Shown in pieces: positions 1 to 8,270 of a stretch of 64,000 bases of DNA. Both the position numbers and the translations under genes were made by a program. Within the stretch, counting starts at the first letter, position 1, and each line of letters begins with the position of its first letter. Location of the stretch: positions 186,001 through 250,000 of the forward strand of contig NZ_CP026171.1 of assembly GCF_002902985.1 (NCBI RefSeq), in the 5' to 3' direction. The DNA is from Leclercia sp. LSNIH1. GTDB taxonomy: Bacteria > Pseudomonadota > Gammaproteobacteria > Enterobacterales > Enterobacteriaceae. Below the pieces are notes generated by a model that searched no databases, was not told the DNA's origin, and saw nothing but the letters and a program-made list of their open reading frames with translations.

Positions 1-174
1 CGAATCTGAGAAAAGTACACCGGCTAACTGAGCATTGGATAAGGTTTGTTCAGTTTTAAAACAATGGTCAAACAGGATACTATCTTAATCACGATTCAAA
101 TTCTCTTTCCAAATCCAGTTCACTCGCCACCCTAAGAAACGTGAATGCTTACTGGCCTAAATTAAAGTTGAGGA

Positions 175-187
175 AAAAGTTACTTTT
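175..187. repeat. Dispersed palindrome AAAAGTNACTTTT, copy 1
   Basis: This is a perfect copy of a 13-bp interrupted palindrome. Perfect copies start at 175, 253, 2337, 18158, 22750, 35945, 42968 and 44481. Near copies start at 531 and 4802 (11 of 13) and at 3240, 7552 and 31358 (12 of 13). With twelve fixed positions, a 64-kb random sequence should hold far fewer than one. The function is unknown; a binding site for a plasmid protein is inferred. Confidence 0.8.
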
Positions 188-252
188 CTGATCGACTGAT
201 GCAGTGTTTTTGGTAGATGGCGAATCATGGTTTTTTTTAACGGAGTGTGTGG

Positions 253-265
253 AAAAGTTACTTTT
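253..265. repeat. Dispersed palindrome AAAAGTNACTTTT, copy 2
   Basis: Perfect 13-bp copy lying directly downstream of the leftward HAD gene. Confidence 0.8.
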
Positions 266-832
266 TTAATAAAAACGGGCCATCAGTAGGTTATATCTGG
301 CTATCAGATCCGTTATGTCCTTTTCTTTAACCCCCGTGTAATAATCCGTACGGATCAGGTGCGGATATTCTGGCGGAAACAGGGTCGTATCGTCATCAAG
401 GCAGATAAAGGCTTTTACCTGGTGCCTGGCCACGAATTCTTCACATTCAGCTGCACGTACCCCTATTCCCCCCGAGGGTAGACACAGGGATGGGGTTGCG
501 CCAATTACCCGGTCTCTGTACGGCGAGCGGAAAAGTGACTTTAGGTAGGTAATACTCCCGCATTCTCTCCATGAGCTTGATATAACGATGAACATTGAAG
601 GACTTGCATCAAGTAACTTCTCAATCAAATACATCCGTTCGAAAGATTCATTCTGACATTTGTGGATTACACCATCAAAATCCAGGAAAAGAACAATATG
701 GATTAATGGCAGAGGTCCCCATAAGCCAGCTGTTGATTCATCCTGAGGCAAGATCCCGTCCAAGTCTTTATTTCTAAGCTTCTGTGGAGAACAGCGTATC
801 TTGCACAGGAATTCGTATATTGATTGGAGCAT
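266..832 (-). CDS. HAD-superfamily hydrolase-like protein
   Basis: The protein has 188 residues and is predicted to be a small HAD-fold phosphohydrolase. The N-terminal motif DFDGVIH (about residues 51-57) is HAD motif I, with both aspartates present. ISSSWRE near residue 85 fits motif II, and CLDDD near residue 143 fits the acidic motif. This pattern resembles the compact HAD domain found as a stand-alone protein or fused to RNA-repair enzymes; the substrate is unknown. The first 45 residues before motif I are unusual. The ATG at 832 is preceded by GAGG at suitable spacing. The gene is monocistronic and its 3' end touches a 13-bp palindrome. Confidence 0.7.
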   Translation of the reverse strand: MLQSIYEFLCKIRCSPQKLRNKDLDGILPQDESTAGLWGPLPLIHIVLFLDFDGVIHKCQNESFERMYLIEKLLDASPSMFIVISSSWRECGSITYLKSLFRSPYRDRVIGATPSLCLPSGGIGVRAAECEEFVARHQVKAFICLDDDTTLFPPEYPHLIRTDYYTGVKEKDITDLIARYNLLMARFY

Positions 833-931
833 ACCTAACCTCTTTCACGGGACAGTTTCACTCGCTCAGTGATGAATTGTTCACAGCCACGTAAAACAAC
901 TAAACAATAAATTGGAGAGTAGGGGGGTAAT

Positions 932-1489
932 TTACTCCGGAACATTTTTTACAATATGTCCGTTGTACTGGGTCTTTGGTTGCGTCCACTGATATAACTC
1001 GTCCATGCCATTCCGGCCCTGAATCCGGCGATTGTATTTGACCATGAAGTTAAAGATATACCTCGCCCGGACCTTAGGGGTTTTGCTGTTGTAATCGGCA
1101 ATCCCTTCAAATACATTACCATTTCGGTCTACAATTTTCCGGTAAAGCCACCAGGTACCTACCCAGAAACTGGCACAGGCGTCATAGGCCAATACCCGCC
1201 AGGTAACAGACGGAAAGTGGCCACGTATTTCCGGCAGATTGGACGAATTGATCTGCATAGGTCCAATATCATAAGTGCCATTTTTATTCCGGCTGAACGT
1301 TCCCACTTTTCCGCCTTCATTATCAAAAAGCGTAAAGACCAATTCTGCATCAATCCCGAAAAAGCGGGAGGCATCGGTAATGCACTGTGTGTAGACTTCA
1401 ACAGGAACGGGAATAGGTTTCACATCATCTGCTGGTGGTATAAACACGAGATAATCTCCACTGGAATTACATACTGGATATTCTCCCAC
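932..1489 (-). CDS. Lytic transglycosylase-like (SLT) protein
   Basis: The protein has 185 residues and resembles the soluble lytic transglycosylase fold used by conjugation systems to open peptidoglycan. The catalytic glutamate probably lies in the segment LVFTLFDNEGG, and YDIGPMQINS matches the family GxMQ(I/V)N motif. No signal peptide or membrane segment is visible. The frame is closed by a stop a few codons upstream of the start, and the only plausible start is GTG at 1489 with a weak ribosome site. The N-terminus may therefore have been lost, or export may use another route. It is divergent from the DsbC-like gene, which fits a transfer-related cluster. Confidence 0.72.
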   Translation of the reverse strand: MGEYPVCNSSGDYLVFIPPADDVKPIPVPVEVYTQCITDASRFFGIDAELVFTLFDNEGGKVGTFSRNKNGTYDIGPMQINSSNLPEIRGHFPSVTWRVLAYDACASFWVGTWWLYRKIVDRNGNVFEGIADYNSKTPKVRARYIFNFMVKYNRRIQGRNGMDELYQWTQPKTQYNGHIVKNVPE

Positions 1490-1594
1490 ATCGCGGGCTA
1501 AAAATTTTTACTATAGGGAGGGAATTTTGTCCCTTAAGCGAATTTGGAGGATTTTTTCGCATGATAGTATTAATGCTCCATTAAAGGAGCTGAA

Positions 1595-2344
1595 ATGAAT
1601 AAGACTATCAAGGCATCATTCTTATTACTGGCATCTTGTACGGCCTTTAGCATGAATGCCCAGACAGTGAAAACTGACGTGCTTCCTGATGCAGCACTGA
1701 AGAAATTAAAAGAAGTTGGGCTGTCCATCGAGCATATTGAACCATCCCCAGTAAAAGATATTTATACCGTGATTTCAAGAGAAGGCGTGAGTTACGTCAG
1801 CAAAGATGGTGATTACATTTTTACCGGGAGCTTGTTTCATGTTAACGGCAAAGATGTGGAGAATACAACGGAACAGGCGATACTGAAAGGCGTCAGGGAG
1901 TTTGCTGCTAAAACAAAATCCATAGAATATAAGTCGGCGAATGAAAAATATCGCCTGGCGGTGTTTACTGATATAACCTGCGGGTATTGCCAGAAACTAC
2001 ATCATGATCTTCAATCCTATCTCGATGCCGGGATCTCAATAAAATTCCTCGCTTTTCCGCGTGCAGGCCTGAACTCCGTGGTCGCGGGGAATATGGCAAA
2101 AATCTGGTGTGCGGCCAAACCTAATGATGCGCTGGATGCTGCAATGAGCTCGATATCAATCATTCCGGAAGGACGGCCTGACGCGGCCTGCCTCGATATT
2201 ATCAAATCGCATTTCCAGGTTGCTTCAACTATTCCGCTTCAGGGTACGCCAACCATGGTAACGCTGTCGGGTAAACCTCAGTTGTTCACCGGCTGGTTGA
2301 GCCCGGAAAATCTGGTGACCCGCATGGGCACCGCACAAAAGTGA
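1595..2344 (+). CDS. DsbC-like thiol:disulfide interchange protein
   Basis: The protein has 249 residues and is a predicted periplasmic disulfide isomerase. A signal peptide ends near residue 22 (AQT). An N-terminal dimerisation-type region comes next, then a thioredoxin fold with the redox motif CGYC at residues 129-132 and a cis-proline in GTPTM near residue 218. Overall length and order match DsbC/DsbG. HI-type plasmids carry such proteins near transfer genes, where disulfide-rich pilus or mating-pair proteins need folding help; that role is inferred. An AAAGGAG ribosome site precedes the ATG. The stop codon lies inside a perfect 13-bp palindrome (2337-2349). Confidence 0.88.
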   Translation: MNKTIKASFLLLASCTAFSMNAQTVKTDVLPDAALKKLKEVGLSIEHIEPSPVKDIYTVISREGVSYVSKDGDYIFTGSLFHVNGKDVENTTEQAILKGVREFAAKTKSIEYKSANEKYRLAVFTDITCGYCQKLHHDLQSYLDAGISIKFLAFPRAGLNSVVAGNMAKIWCAAKPNDALDAAMSSISIIPEGRPDAACLDIIKSHFQVASTIPLQGTPTMVTLSGKPQLFTGWLSPENLVTRMGTAQK

Positions 2345-2349
2345 CTTTT
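2337..2349. repeat. Dispersed palindrome AAAAGTNACTTTT, copy 3
   Basis: Perfect copy (centre G) overlapping the stop codon of the DsbC-like gene. Confidence 0.8.
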
Positions 2350-2369
2350 CACGACTGCAAGAGGTGATT

Positions 2370-2762
2370 ATGAAATCTGTAATACTGACAACGTTAATGC
2401 TCGTGGCGGTTGGCACTCAACCCGTCTTTGCGGCCCAATGCCAGTTCGGGTCCTGCAACGCAGACATTGAGGCCAGCAGTGAACTGCTGGTCTCTGCGGC
2501 TCAGACGGATAAAGACGCGGTTTTAAAAAAACTTAATGACGCATCATCCCCCAGCGACGCCATGTCTAAGCGGGTTGAATCGTATCTGAATAATGACAGG
2601 CTAAAGGTGAACACCGACAGTACCCGGAAAGGTCCGGGCAATGGAATCGTGAAGCCGACGGATGAGCTAGCGCCGGTAAGGCAGCTGAAAGTCATTCGCC
2701 CCGAGCTTGTACAAAACCCCATCACCCAGCCATTGGTTGCCTTTTATGAACGTATGGCCTGA
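2370..2762 (+). CDS. Small exported protein, unknown function
   Basis: The protein has 130 residues when started at the ATG at 2370, which has GAGG five bases upstream; a GTG six bases earlier overlaps that site and is less likely. A clear signal peptide ends at VFAA (about residue 22). The mature protein begins QCQFGSC, with two cysteines that could form a disulfide, and is otherwise hydrophilic and helical. I do not recognise the family. It follows the DsbC-like gene by 25 bp and precedes a membrane-protein gene by 34 bp, so it probably belongs to a three-gene envelope or transfer operon. Confidence 0.7.
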   Translation: MKSVILTTLMLVAVGTQPVFAAQCQFGSCNADIEASSELLVSAAQTDKDAVLKKLNDASSPSDAMSKRVESYLNNDRLKVNTDSTRKGPGNGIVKPTDELAPVRQLKVIRPELVQNPITQPLVAFYERMA

Positions 2763-2796
2763 GAGCGCCGTATATCCGCGATTTGGGGGTTAGAAA

Positions 2797-3219
2797 ATGT
2801 CGCTCTGGCTCAGCATTGTCACCCGGGCAACGGGATTACCGGATAAGCGGTATTTAAATGATCCGGTGATCTTCCGTTATTACCAACAAAAGATCCAAAA
2901 GGCTCCTTTTGCCCTGGTCGGATGGACTCTCTGTTTCCTGGCAACCATCGGTGTGTCGCTGGGACTGGAGCTCTCCAACCAAATATTACTTCTCGTTCTG
3001 CTGATTCTGTTTTTACTAATGGTGGTTCTCCAGAGTCGGTACCAGTTCATGCATCCGGAGAGATGCATCAGTGCTCGATTTTACCAGGAGGTGCTGGACG
3101 ATGCGTCAGTGTCAGATATTCAGAAAGCGCAGTTTGAGTATTTGTTCGTGTCCAAAGTGGATGCAATGACGATCGGTGATCTTTACCGGCTCTATGATTT
3201 CAACAGAGGAGGCCGGTAA
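2797..3219 (+). CDS. Membrane protein, unknown function
   Basis: The protein has 140 residues. Two adjacent hydrophobic segments at about residues 37-57 and 63-80 (FALVGWTLCFLATIG and ILLLVLLILFLLMVVL) form a helical hairpin. The flanking parts are charged: an N-terminal cytoplasmic-like stretch and a C-terminal 60-residue helical tail. GGGGGT precedes the ATG. It is the third gene of the presumed operon with the DsbC-like and small exported proteins. No family was recognised. Confidence 0.65.
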   Translation: MSLWLSIVTRATGLPDKRYLNDPVIFRYYQQKIQKAPFALVGWTLCFLATIGVSLGLELSNQILLLVLLILFLLMVVLQSRYQFMHPERCISARFYQEVLDDASVSDIQKAQFEYLFVSKVDAMTIGDLYRLYDFNRGGR

Positions 3220-3277
3220 AGGTGCGGCATGCAGGTGAGAAAAGTCACTTTGCGGTTGGGCGTTGCGGTGCTGGTCA

Positions 3278-3889
3278 TTAGTTCCAGGGAACCGATGCGA
3301 CATAGTTTCCGGAGCGTAGCGGGGCATCCAGTTTCCCGGCCAGAGCGTCGATCATTGCGGAATACGCAATGCTGTCCGATGGGATTGGCGCATTGCTCTG
3401 CATACTGACTTTAAGAACCTGTTGTGCCCCTTTCCCCGCAGGGTAGACTTCCACATCAAGGCGGCGCCAGAAATGCCTCTGTGATATCGTCTCTGACCCC
3501 ACGATCCCGCTGACGGGTTTATAGTCATAGTCCGTCTGAGTCTGCCCGTGTTTATCTTTTTTCGTTGTCTTCTTCTCGACGACATATCCGGTTATGCCCG
3601 TCACCAGCTGTTCACTGTATTGCATATTTTCCTGGGTCTTACTGTAACTGAATCTGAGAATATAGTCGGGCAGATGGTTGGAAATATTAAACCCTATCCC
3701 CGTTAATCCACTCGCAAACCGGGCTGCAAACATGCGCGATTGTATACTGTCATCAGGCGCTACAATTTCAAATTTCTTGTTGCCTACCGGGCGTGACATT
3801 AAATCGTAAGCATCAACATCATTCCCGAAATGATAGCTGCACCCACATAAGAACGTTGTGGCGGTCAGTAAGAATAAATGCCGTAACAT
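3278..3889 (-). CDS. Outer-membrane-type lipoprotein, unknown function
   Basis: The protein has 203 residues. The N-terminus has a hydrophobic signal and a lipobox LCGC, so the cysteine at about residue 16 should be lipidated after cleavage by signal peptidase II. The mature part contains a lysine-rich linker (near residues 110-120) followed by a region rich in beta-type sequence. No enzyme motif is seen, and the family is not one I can name with confidence. It is convergent with the membrane-protein gene on its left and divergent from the DsbA-like gene on its right, consistent with envelope or transfer accessory functions. Confidence 0.65.
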   Translation of the reverse strand: MLRHLFLLTATTFLCGCSYHFGNDVDAYDLMSRPVGNKKFEIVAPDDSIQSRMFAARFASGLTGIGFNISNHLPDYILRFSYSKTQENMQYSEQLVTGITGYVVEKKTTKKDKHGQTQTDYDYKPVSGIVGSETISQRHFWRRLDVEVYPAGKGAQQVLKVSMQSNAPIPSDSIAYSAMIDALAGKLDAPLRSGNYVASVPWN

Positions 3890-3994
3890 TCTAATTCCTC
3901 CAAAAAGGGTTCTTTAACGAATAATTCCGATGTGCTGTGACAGTATAATCGAACACAGGTTGATAACTAACAAGTTGAATTCGTAAAGGTGGCT

Positions 3995-4804
3995 ATGACT
4001 AAATTAAATTATTTAAAACCCGTAGCGTCTGTTTTAATTTCTGTGTTGATTGCGACGGCTGGCTCTGTGTATATCACGTCGAAATATTTTAAAACTGAGC
4101 TCCCCAGTAACGATGAAGTAGGAAAGGTAGCGGCTACCTATCTGGTAAAAAATCCTCAGTATCTGCTTGAAGCGGGTAAGGCTCTTGAAAACCAAAATAC
4201 CAACGCCTCCCTTGAGCGGATCATCCCTTACGCACCGGCTCTCTTCGAGACCAAAGAGACTCCCAACATTGGACCGGATAATGCGGCCGTCGCCGTCATC
4301 GAGTTTTTCGACTACCAGTGCCATTTCTGTATGAAGGTAGCGCCGGTCGTTGAATCCGTGTTGAGCCAGAGCAGCGATGTTAAATTCTTCTTTAAAGAAT
4401 TTCCAATCTTCGCTGGTTCGAAACCCGTTTCTGCGATGGGGGCGGCGACAGGCCTGCATGTGTACCAGGCATTTGGCGCTGAAGCGTATCGTAAGTACCA
4501 CAACAACCTGATGACCAGCGCGTATGTATTCTTCAACAACCAGCGAGGGTTTACGCTCAGTGATTTAGACATGGTGGTGAATAAATCCGGGTTCAACAGC
4601 TCATTCAGCGATCGAGAAAAAAGTCGCTATGAGAATGTCATTTCCGGAAATATGCAACTGGGGGAAGCTCTCGGGATCAGCGGAACGCCAGGGTTCATTA
4701 TCATGAACATGCAAAAACCCGATGCTGCAACGACATCATTCATCCCGGGGGCTGTCGACGAAGCTACCCTGAAATACGCAATCCAGAAGGCCCGTGGTGG
4801 TTAA
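3995..4804 (+). CDS. DsbA-family membrane-anchored thioredoxin-fold protein
   Basis: The protein has 269 residues. An N-terminal transmembrane anchor (about residues 11-28) is followed by a helical linker and a DsbA/BdbD-type thioredoxin domain. The redox motif CHFC lies in EFFDYQCHFC (C109 and C112), and GTPGF near residue 225 supplies the cis-proline. It probably oxidises or isomerises disulfides in envelope proteins. The ATG at 3995 is preferred because AAAGG ends five bases upstream; that site overlaps the GTG at 3989, which would be the alternative start. With the DsbC-like protein it gives the plasmid its own disulfide-handling pair. Confidence 0.85.
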   Translation: MTKLNYLKPVASVLISVLIATAGSVYITSKYFKTELPSNDEVGKVAATYLVKNPQYLLEAGKALENQNTNASLERIIPYAPALFETKETPNIGPDNAAVAVIEFFDYQCHFCMKVAPVVESVLSQSSDVKFFFKEFPIFAGSKPVSAMGAATGLHVYQAFGAEAYRKYHNNLMTSAYVFFNNQRGFTLSDLDMVVNKSGFNSSFSDREKSRYENVISGNMQLGEALGISGTPGFIIMNMQKPDAATTSFIPGAVDEATLKYAIQKARGG

Positions 4805-5107
4805 AGTAGCTTTTCATGCCAGAACTGACCATGCCGGGTAACACTGGCATGGATGTCAGGCTTTTACGACAAGTAGCTCATTCCAGCGAGTGGTATACCG
4901 TGGCGACATTGACAGTATGGTCTGCTACCCCCTGAAATCCTGCTGAATCCCTTCCCCAAGCAGGAACAGAGAGCTACGCAGCTCTTTGTTAAACCGATCC
5001 ATCGCCTTCATAAGCGCTTCACAGCCTCGTTTGGCGGGCCGCTCATCGAATTAGTCGCGATGAGTGGCTCAATGCCGTAACAGCTAAAATCTGGTAAGAG
5101 ATATTTG
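4805..5107. other. Intergenic region with possible gene remnant
   Basis: There is no intact gene here. An 11-of-13 version of the dispersed palindrome lies at 4802-4814. On the minus strand, codons between about 5050 and 4925 stay open and read like the helical C-terminus of a protein (KAMDRFNKELRSSLFLLGEG), but the frame is stopped upstream and has no good start. It may be a decayed 3' end; its origin is not identified. Confidence 0.3.
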
Positions 5108-6607
5108 TTAGTTTTCTACTAATTGAACGACTACCAGCCTGCCACCTTCCTCTTTTGACAAAACAAATTGAGCGTTATTCTTCAGTTCTATTTTTTCCCC
5201 AACCATAATCTGCCGCTTATCCGGTAATGACATTAGTCCTGATATGCCTTCATTTACCAACCACCATTGATCGTTATGGTAAACAAAATAACCAACCCGT
5301 TTCCTTTGTGCATCCGTTGTACGTTCATTTGGCGCGATAAGACGATTCACATGCCACGCATAGATAGACTGCCCGCTCCAGACCATCAACCGGTGATCGT
5401 CAGGACGATAGCTGCCTTCTTTACGAGAAGAATAAAAATTAAGCACTGGCAACTTACCTTTATACGGCGTACCGCAGTAAGGACAGACCGGCTTTGTCTT
5501 ACCCGAGAAAACGTACCACTTCTGTTCACATTTCGTGTTTTGGCAGGGCTGTATCAGGTCAACGGTCTTAACCAAGGCACTTTCCCACTCATCGGCGGTA
5601 GGGCGTTTTGTGGCATCATGTAAGCCATCGATGAAGGCTCGATCAAACAATGACGTCAGGTAGGGACCCATGATGGTGTAAGGAATTTTACCCGGGTCAG
5701 CCCAGGGAAGTGAAAAGGAGGATAACTGACTGATTTTGACTGCATTACTTTTGTCTGTCGGATGTTCAATGAAGAGCGCTTTCTCACCCATTGATAAGGT
5801 TTCATCACGCACTTCATCCGACATGTCATGTATTTTTCCGCCACGTAGCGGATGACGGAAAAACAGGTACATGTAGATAAGCACCGACAGTGCATGGCGG
5901 TCAGTAGTAATGCTTGGCAGTACGCGGTTCGGATCTTCTTTGGAAAGATGGCTGGTTTTCACCACCTCCGGAGCGATAAAATCCGGAGTGCCCACCACAT
6001 CGGGAGGATACTTTCCAGGAACGACTAGGCCGTCTACGTCAATGATGCAGGCATGGCCCATTTCTGGATCAATCAGCACGTTTTTATAGCTGAGATCGCT
6101 GTGACAGAGGCCAGCTGCATGCATCCTTCTGACGGCTCTTGTCAGCAGCAGACAGACTTTGAGATAGGTAAGCGTATTGCCTCGTTCACGCGGATCGAGG
6201 AATTTATTCTGGTTGCTGGCGCTGGCAAACCATTTGCCTTCTTTCTCCCGGCCTTTAATATCCAGAAAATCATCGTTTTTGGAACCATATTTAAAGAAAA
6301 AATGGTTCTGGTAGGTTGGAACCACGATACCGATTTTATTCCCATGCTCAACAACGTGGGTCGGCCAACAAAACAGATCCTTCCAGTATTCGCCACCGGA
6401 TTGTCCAAAAATGTTTTGCCTGTAGCGGCCGGTGATCATATCAATACGATCCCGGGCCTGCTCATTCTGCGGTTTTTGATAAAAAGCGACGACGTAAGAT
6501 TTATCAGGCGAAAAGTAAACATCCTTCATCGAGCCTGAACCAATCACCTCGTCAACATACTGGACTGTTTCGCCGTTCTTTGTTTTACACGTAACGATAT
6601 TTGCCAT
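5108..6607 (-). CDS. Ter-associated protein kinase with zinc ribbon
   Basis: The protein has 499 residues from the ATG at 6607, chosen because the sequence upstream of MANIVTCK is not kinase-like. Residues 1-300 form a eukaryotic-type kinase: glycine loop GSGSM near residue 23, catalytic HSDLSYKN near 169 (HSD in place of HRD), and the metal-binding loop DVDG near 190 in place of DFG. A four-cysteine zinc ribbon follows (about 355-378), then a beta-rich FHA-like C-terminus. It lies downstream of a PP2C phosphatase and vWA proteins, the kinase-phosphatase-TerY triad described for Ter stress systems. It probably phosphorylates vWA or TerD partners; the trigger is unknown. Confidence 0.85.
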   Translation of the reverse strand: MANIVTCKTKNGETVQYVDEVIGSGSMKDVYFSPDKSYVVAFYQKPQNEQARDRIDMITGRYRQNIFGQSGGEYWKDLFCWPTHVVEHGNKIGIVVPTYQNHFFFKYGSKNDDFLDIKGREKEGKWFASASNQNKFLDPRERGNTLTYLKVCLLLTRAVRRMHAAGLCHSDLSYKNVLIDPEMGHACIIDVDGLVVPGKYPPDVVGTPDFIAPEVVKTSHLSKEDPNRVLPSITTDRHALSVLIYMYLFFRHPLRGGKIHDMSDEVRDETLSMGEKALFIEHPTDKSNAVKISQLSSFSLPWADPGKIPYTIMGPYLTSLFDRAFIDGLHDATKRPTADEWESALVKTVDLIQPCQNTKCEQKWYVFSGKTKPVCPYCGTPYKGKLPVLNFYSSRKEGSYRPDDHRLMVWSGQSIYAWHVNRLIAPNERTTDAQRKRVGYFVYHNDQWWLVNEGISGLMSLPDKRQIMVGEKIELKNNAQFVLSKEEGGRLVVVQLVEN

Positions 6608-6632
6608 ATTGATCACCGAAAAAGCGTATCCC

Positions 6633-8270
6633 TTACCACAACACCGCAATAGTGCGGTCATCATGGTTCCCAGTGGAGAAAAAGTTTAACCAGTCGCCTA
6701 ACCCCTCAGACGCAATACTGGCGTCTGCGAGGATAGGGGAGATCTCATTAATGAGACGGGTCCATTTTTCGTCACTGCGAAGCCCGTTATCAGTCTCAAA
6801 CAGAGGGTCTGATACGCCGTCGGTCATAAGGATCAAGTGAGATACGTCATTCCATTTGCCCACGCTGATGCGACCAGTAAATGATGGGTCTGCGATAATG
6901 CTCTGGTCAAGGAAGCGGGTTTGTCCTGCGTATTCTCCGCTATCGGGATTTCCAAGTATCCTGACTTTACCTGAAGGACTGTATGCACCTATCGCACCAT
7001 CGCCAAGCCAGAAAGCAGCTGCAAACAACTCGTTTTCAGTTCGCAGTGCTACAGTTGCAAGAAGGGTTGTTGAATAGGATTTCACAGGTTGTTCTGCACA
7101 AATGGCTTCGTTCTGGATGCTGTTGACCGCGAGCGTAGCTGCCTGTTTAAAATGATGAAGCATGGCGTTTATGGTTGCCTGCTGATCGCTCCCTTCCCAA
7201 GTCGTGATATGCTCTTTTAAACGGACGCCTTTCACTCCACTGAGCTGATTGAAAAGGTAATCGCCAGCCGTCATGACTGCAATTCGCGATCCCTCTCTGG
7301 AATTTACTGCACTACCGGCCCCGTCTGCGACCAGCATGACAGACCATCCTGTTTCCTGGCAGTGGTTGATATAGAAGTCATCATCTCTGAAGCTCCCGGC
7401 ATGCTCATGAGAGCGGCCCCGGCGACTGGCGGCAGCAATACATATGTTATCTCTGACCAGGCCAGCAGAGTCCAGATGGGCCTTAGGGTAGGGAGTGTCT
7501 GCTGGTGGTTCTATTACCTTCCACAGGCTTCTCGGATCCGGGTTTACTACAAAAAGTAACTTTGTTTCGCATTCGTCGTGCGAAGTGTATGACCACAGTA
7601 CTGAAAGCTCAATATCGCCAATTTCAGTGGGTATGCCAGTGAGCAACCCTTGTTCTTTTTTATACGACAAGCCAATGTCCCGGGGAAAGACAACGTCTCT
7701 TATCGTCGCCCGTCCACCCTCATCCAGTATGATGGCAACCGGCGAAGAGAAACGTTCGCCTGCGCGGGCGTTGGGTATGGTTATTCTCGCTGTCGGGGGC
7801 ATTACACATTGCACTGCTGACCCGGTCCGATGCTGGCTTTCCGGTACCTGCCCAGGTTTTAGTATCGGAGACGGCTGGTTTTCAGTTTCATTTTTTCCTG
7901 GTTTCTGAAGTTCGTAAAAAGGCATCAATTTCCACAATGTAGGGCTGGTTTCGTTGACTGTGGCTGTTTGCGTCTCTTTTTTGTCAATAGCGTGGTTTCC
8001 CTGCATATCCTCATCAGTCCCGACCGGCTGTTGCTTTTCGGCAAGGCCTGGAGCAGGCGGGAGGGCAGTCACTGATTCGTTCTCACCTTCGTTAACCAGT
8101 GCAGAGGTACCTTTTGCAAGGTTCTCAATCCGCTTTATAAGCTGCATAACCTCGGCAGACAGGGCAGGATCCTGGGATGGAAGGGAAAGCCGCTCACCTT
8201 CTGCGGTGTGGCTGAGCTCAGACAGAACTAAGCGGATAATCTTTTCTTCAAGTGACGTATTTTGCGACAT
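6633..8270 (-). CDS. Ter-associated PP2C-type protein phosphatase
   Basis: The protein has 545 residues. The C-terminal half is a PP2C (PPM) domain: metal-site motif VADGAGSA near residue 316, WLGDGA, LMTDGVSDP, and a terminal DDRTIAVLW. The N-terminal 120 residues are low-complexity and helical; residues 160-245 look like an immunoglobulin- or cadherin-like beta domain, perhaps for docking. The ATG at 8270 overlaps the stop of the upstream terY-like gene as TGATG, implying translational coupling. It is expected to reverse phosphorylation by the kinase encoded 25 bp downstream. Confidence 0.87.
   Translation of the reverse strand: MSQNTSLEEKIIRLVLSELSHTAEGERLSLPSQDPALSAEVMQLIKRIENLAKGTSALVNEGENESVTALPPAPGLAEKQQPVGTDEDMQGNHAIDKKETQTATVNETSPTLWKLMPFYELQKPGKNETENQPSPILKPGQVPESQHRTGSAVQCVMPPTARITIPNARAGERFSSPVAIILDEGGRATIRDVVFPRDIGLSYKKEQGLLTGIPTEIGDIELSVLWSYTSHDECETKLLFVVNPDPRSLWKVIEPPADTPYPKAHLDSAGLVRDNICIAAASRRGRSHEHAGSFRDDDFYINHCQETGWSVMLVADGAGSAVNSREGSRIAVMTAGDYLFNQLSGVKGVRLKEHITTWEGSDQQATINAMLHHFKQAATLAVNSIQNEAICAEQPVKSYSTTLLATVALRTENELFAAAFWLGDGAIGAYSPSGKVRILGNPDSGEYAGQTRFLDQSIIADPSFTGRISVGKWNDVSHLILMTDGVSDPLFETDNGLRSDEKWTRLINEISPILADASIASEGLGDWLNFFSTGNHDDRTIAVLW
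7552..7564. repeat. Dispersed palindrome, 12-of-13 copy in the phosphatase gene
   Basis: AAAAGTAACTTTG lies inside the phosphatase coding region, in the stretch encoding the beta-type domain. Confidence 0.6.

Larger units (their letters stand above)
1..265. other. Intergenic leader with two 13-bp palindromes
   Basis: No convincing gene is visible in this stretch. It holds two perfect copies of the palindrome AAAAGTTACTTTT, at 175-187 and 253-265, with starts 78 bp apart. The second copy abuts the stop codon of the leftward HAD gene. The same motif recurs across the backbone part of the window. Confidence 0.6.
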
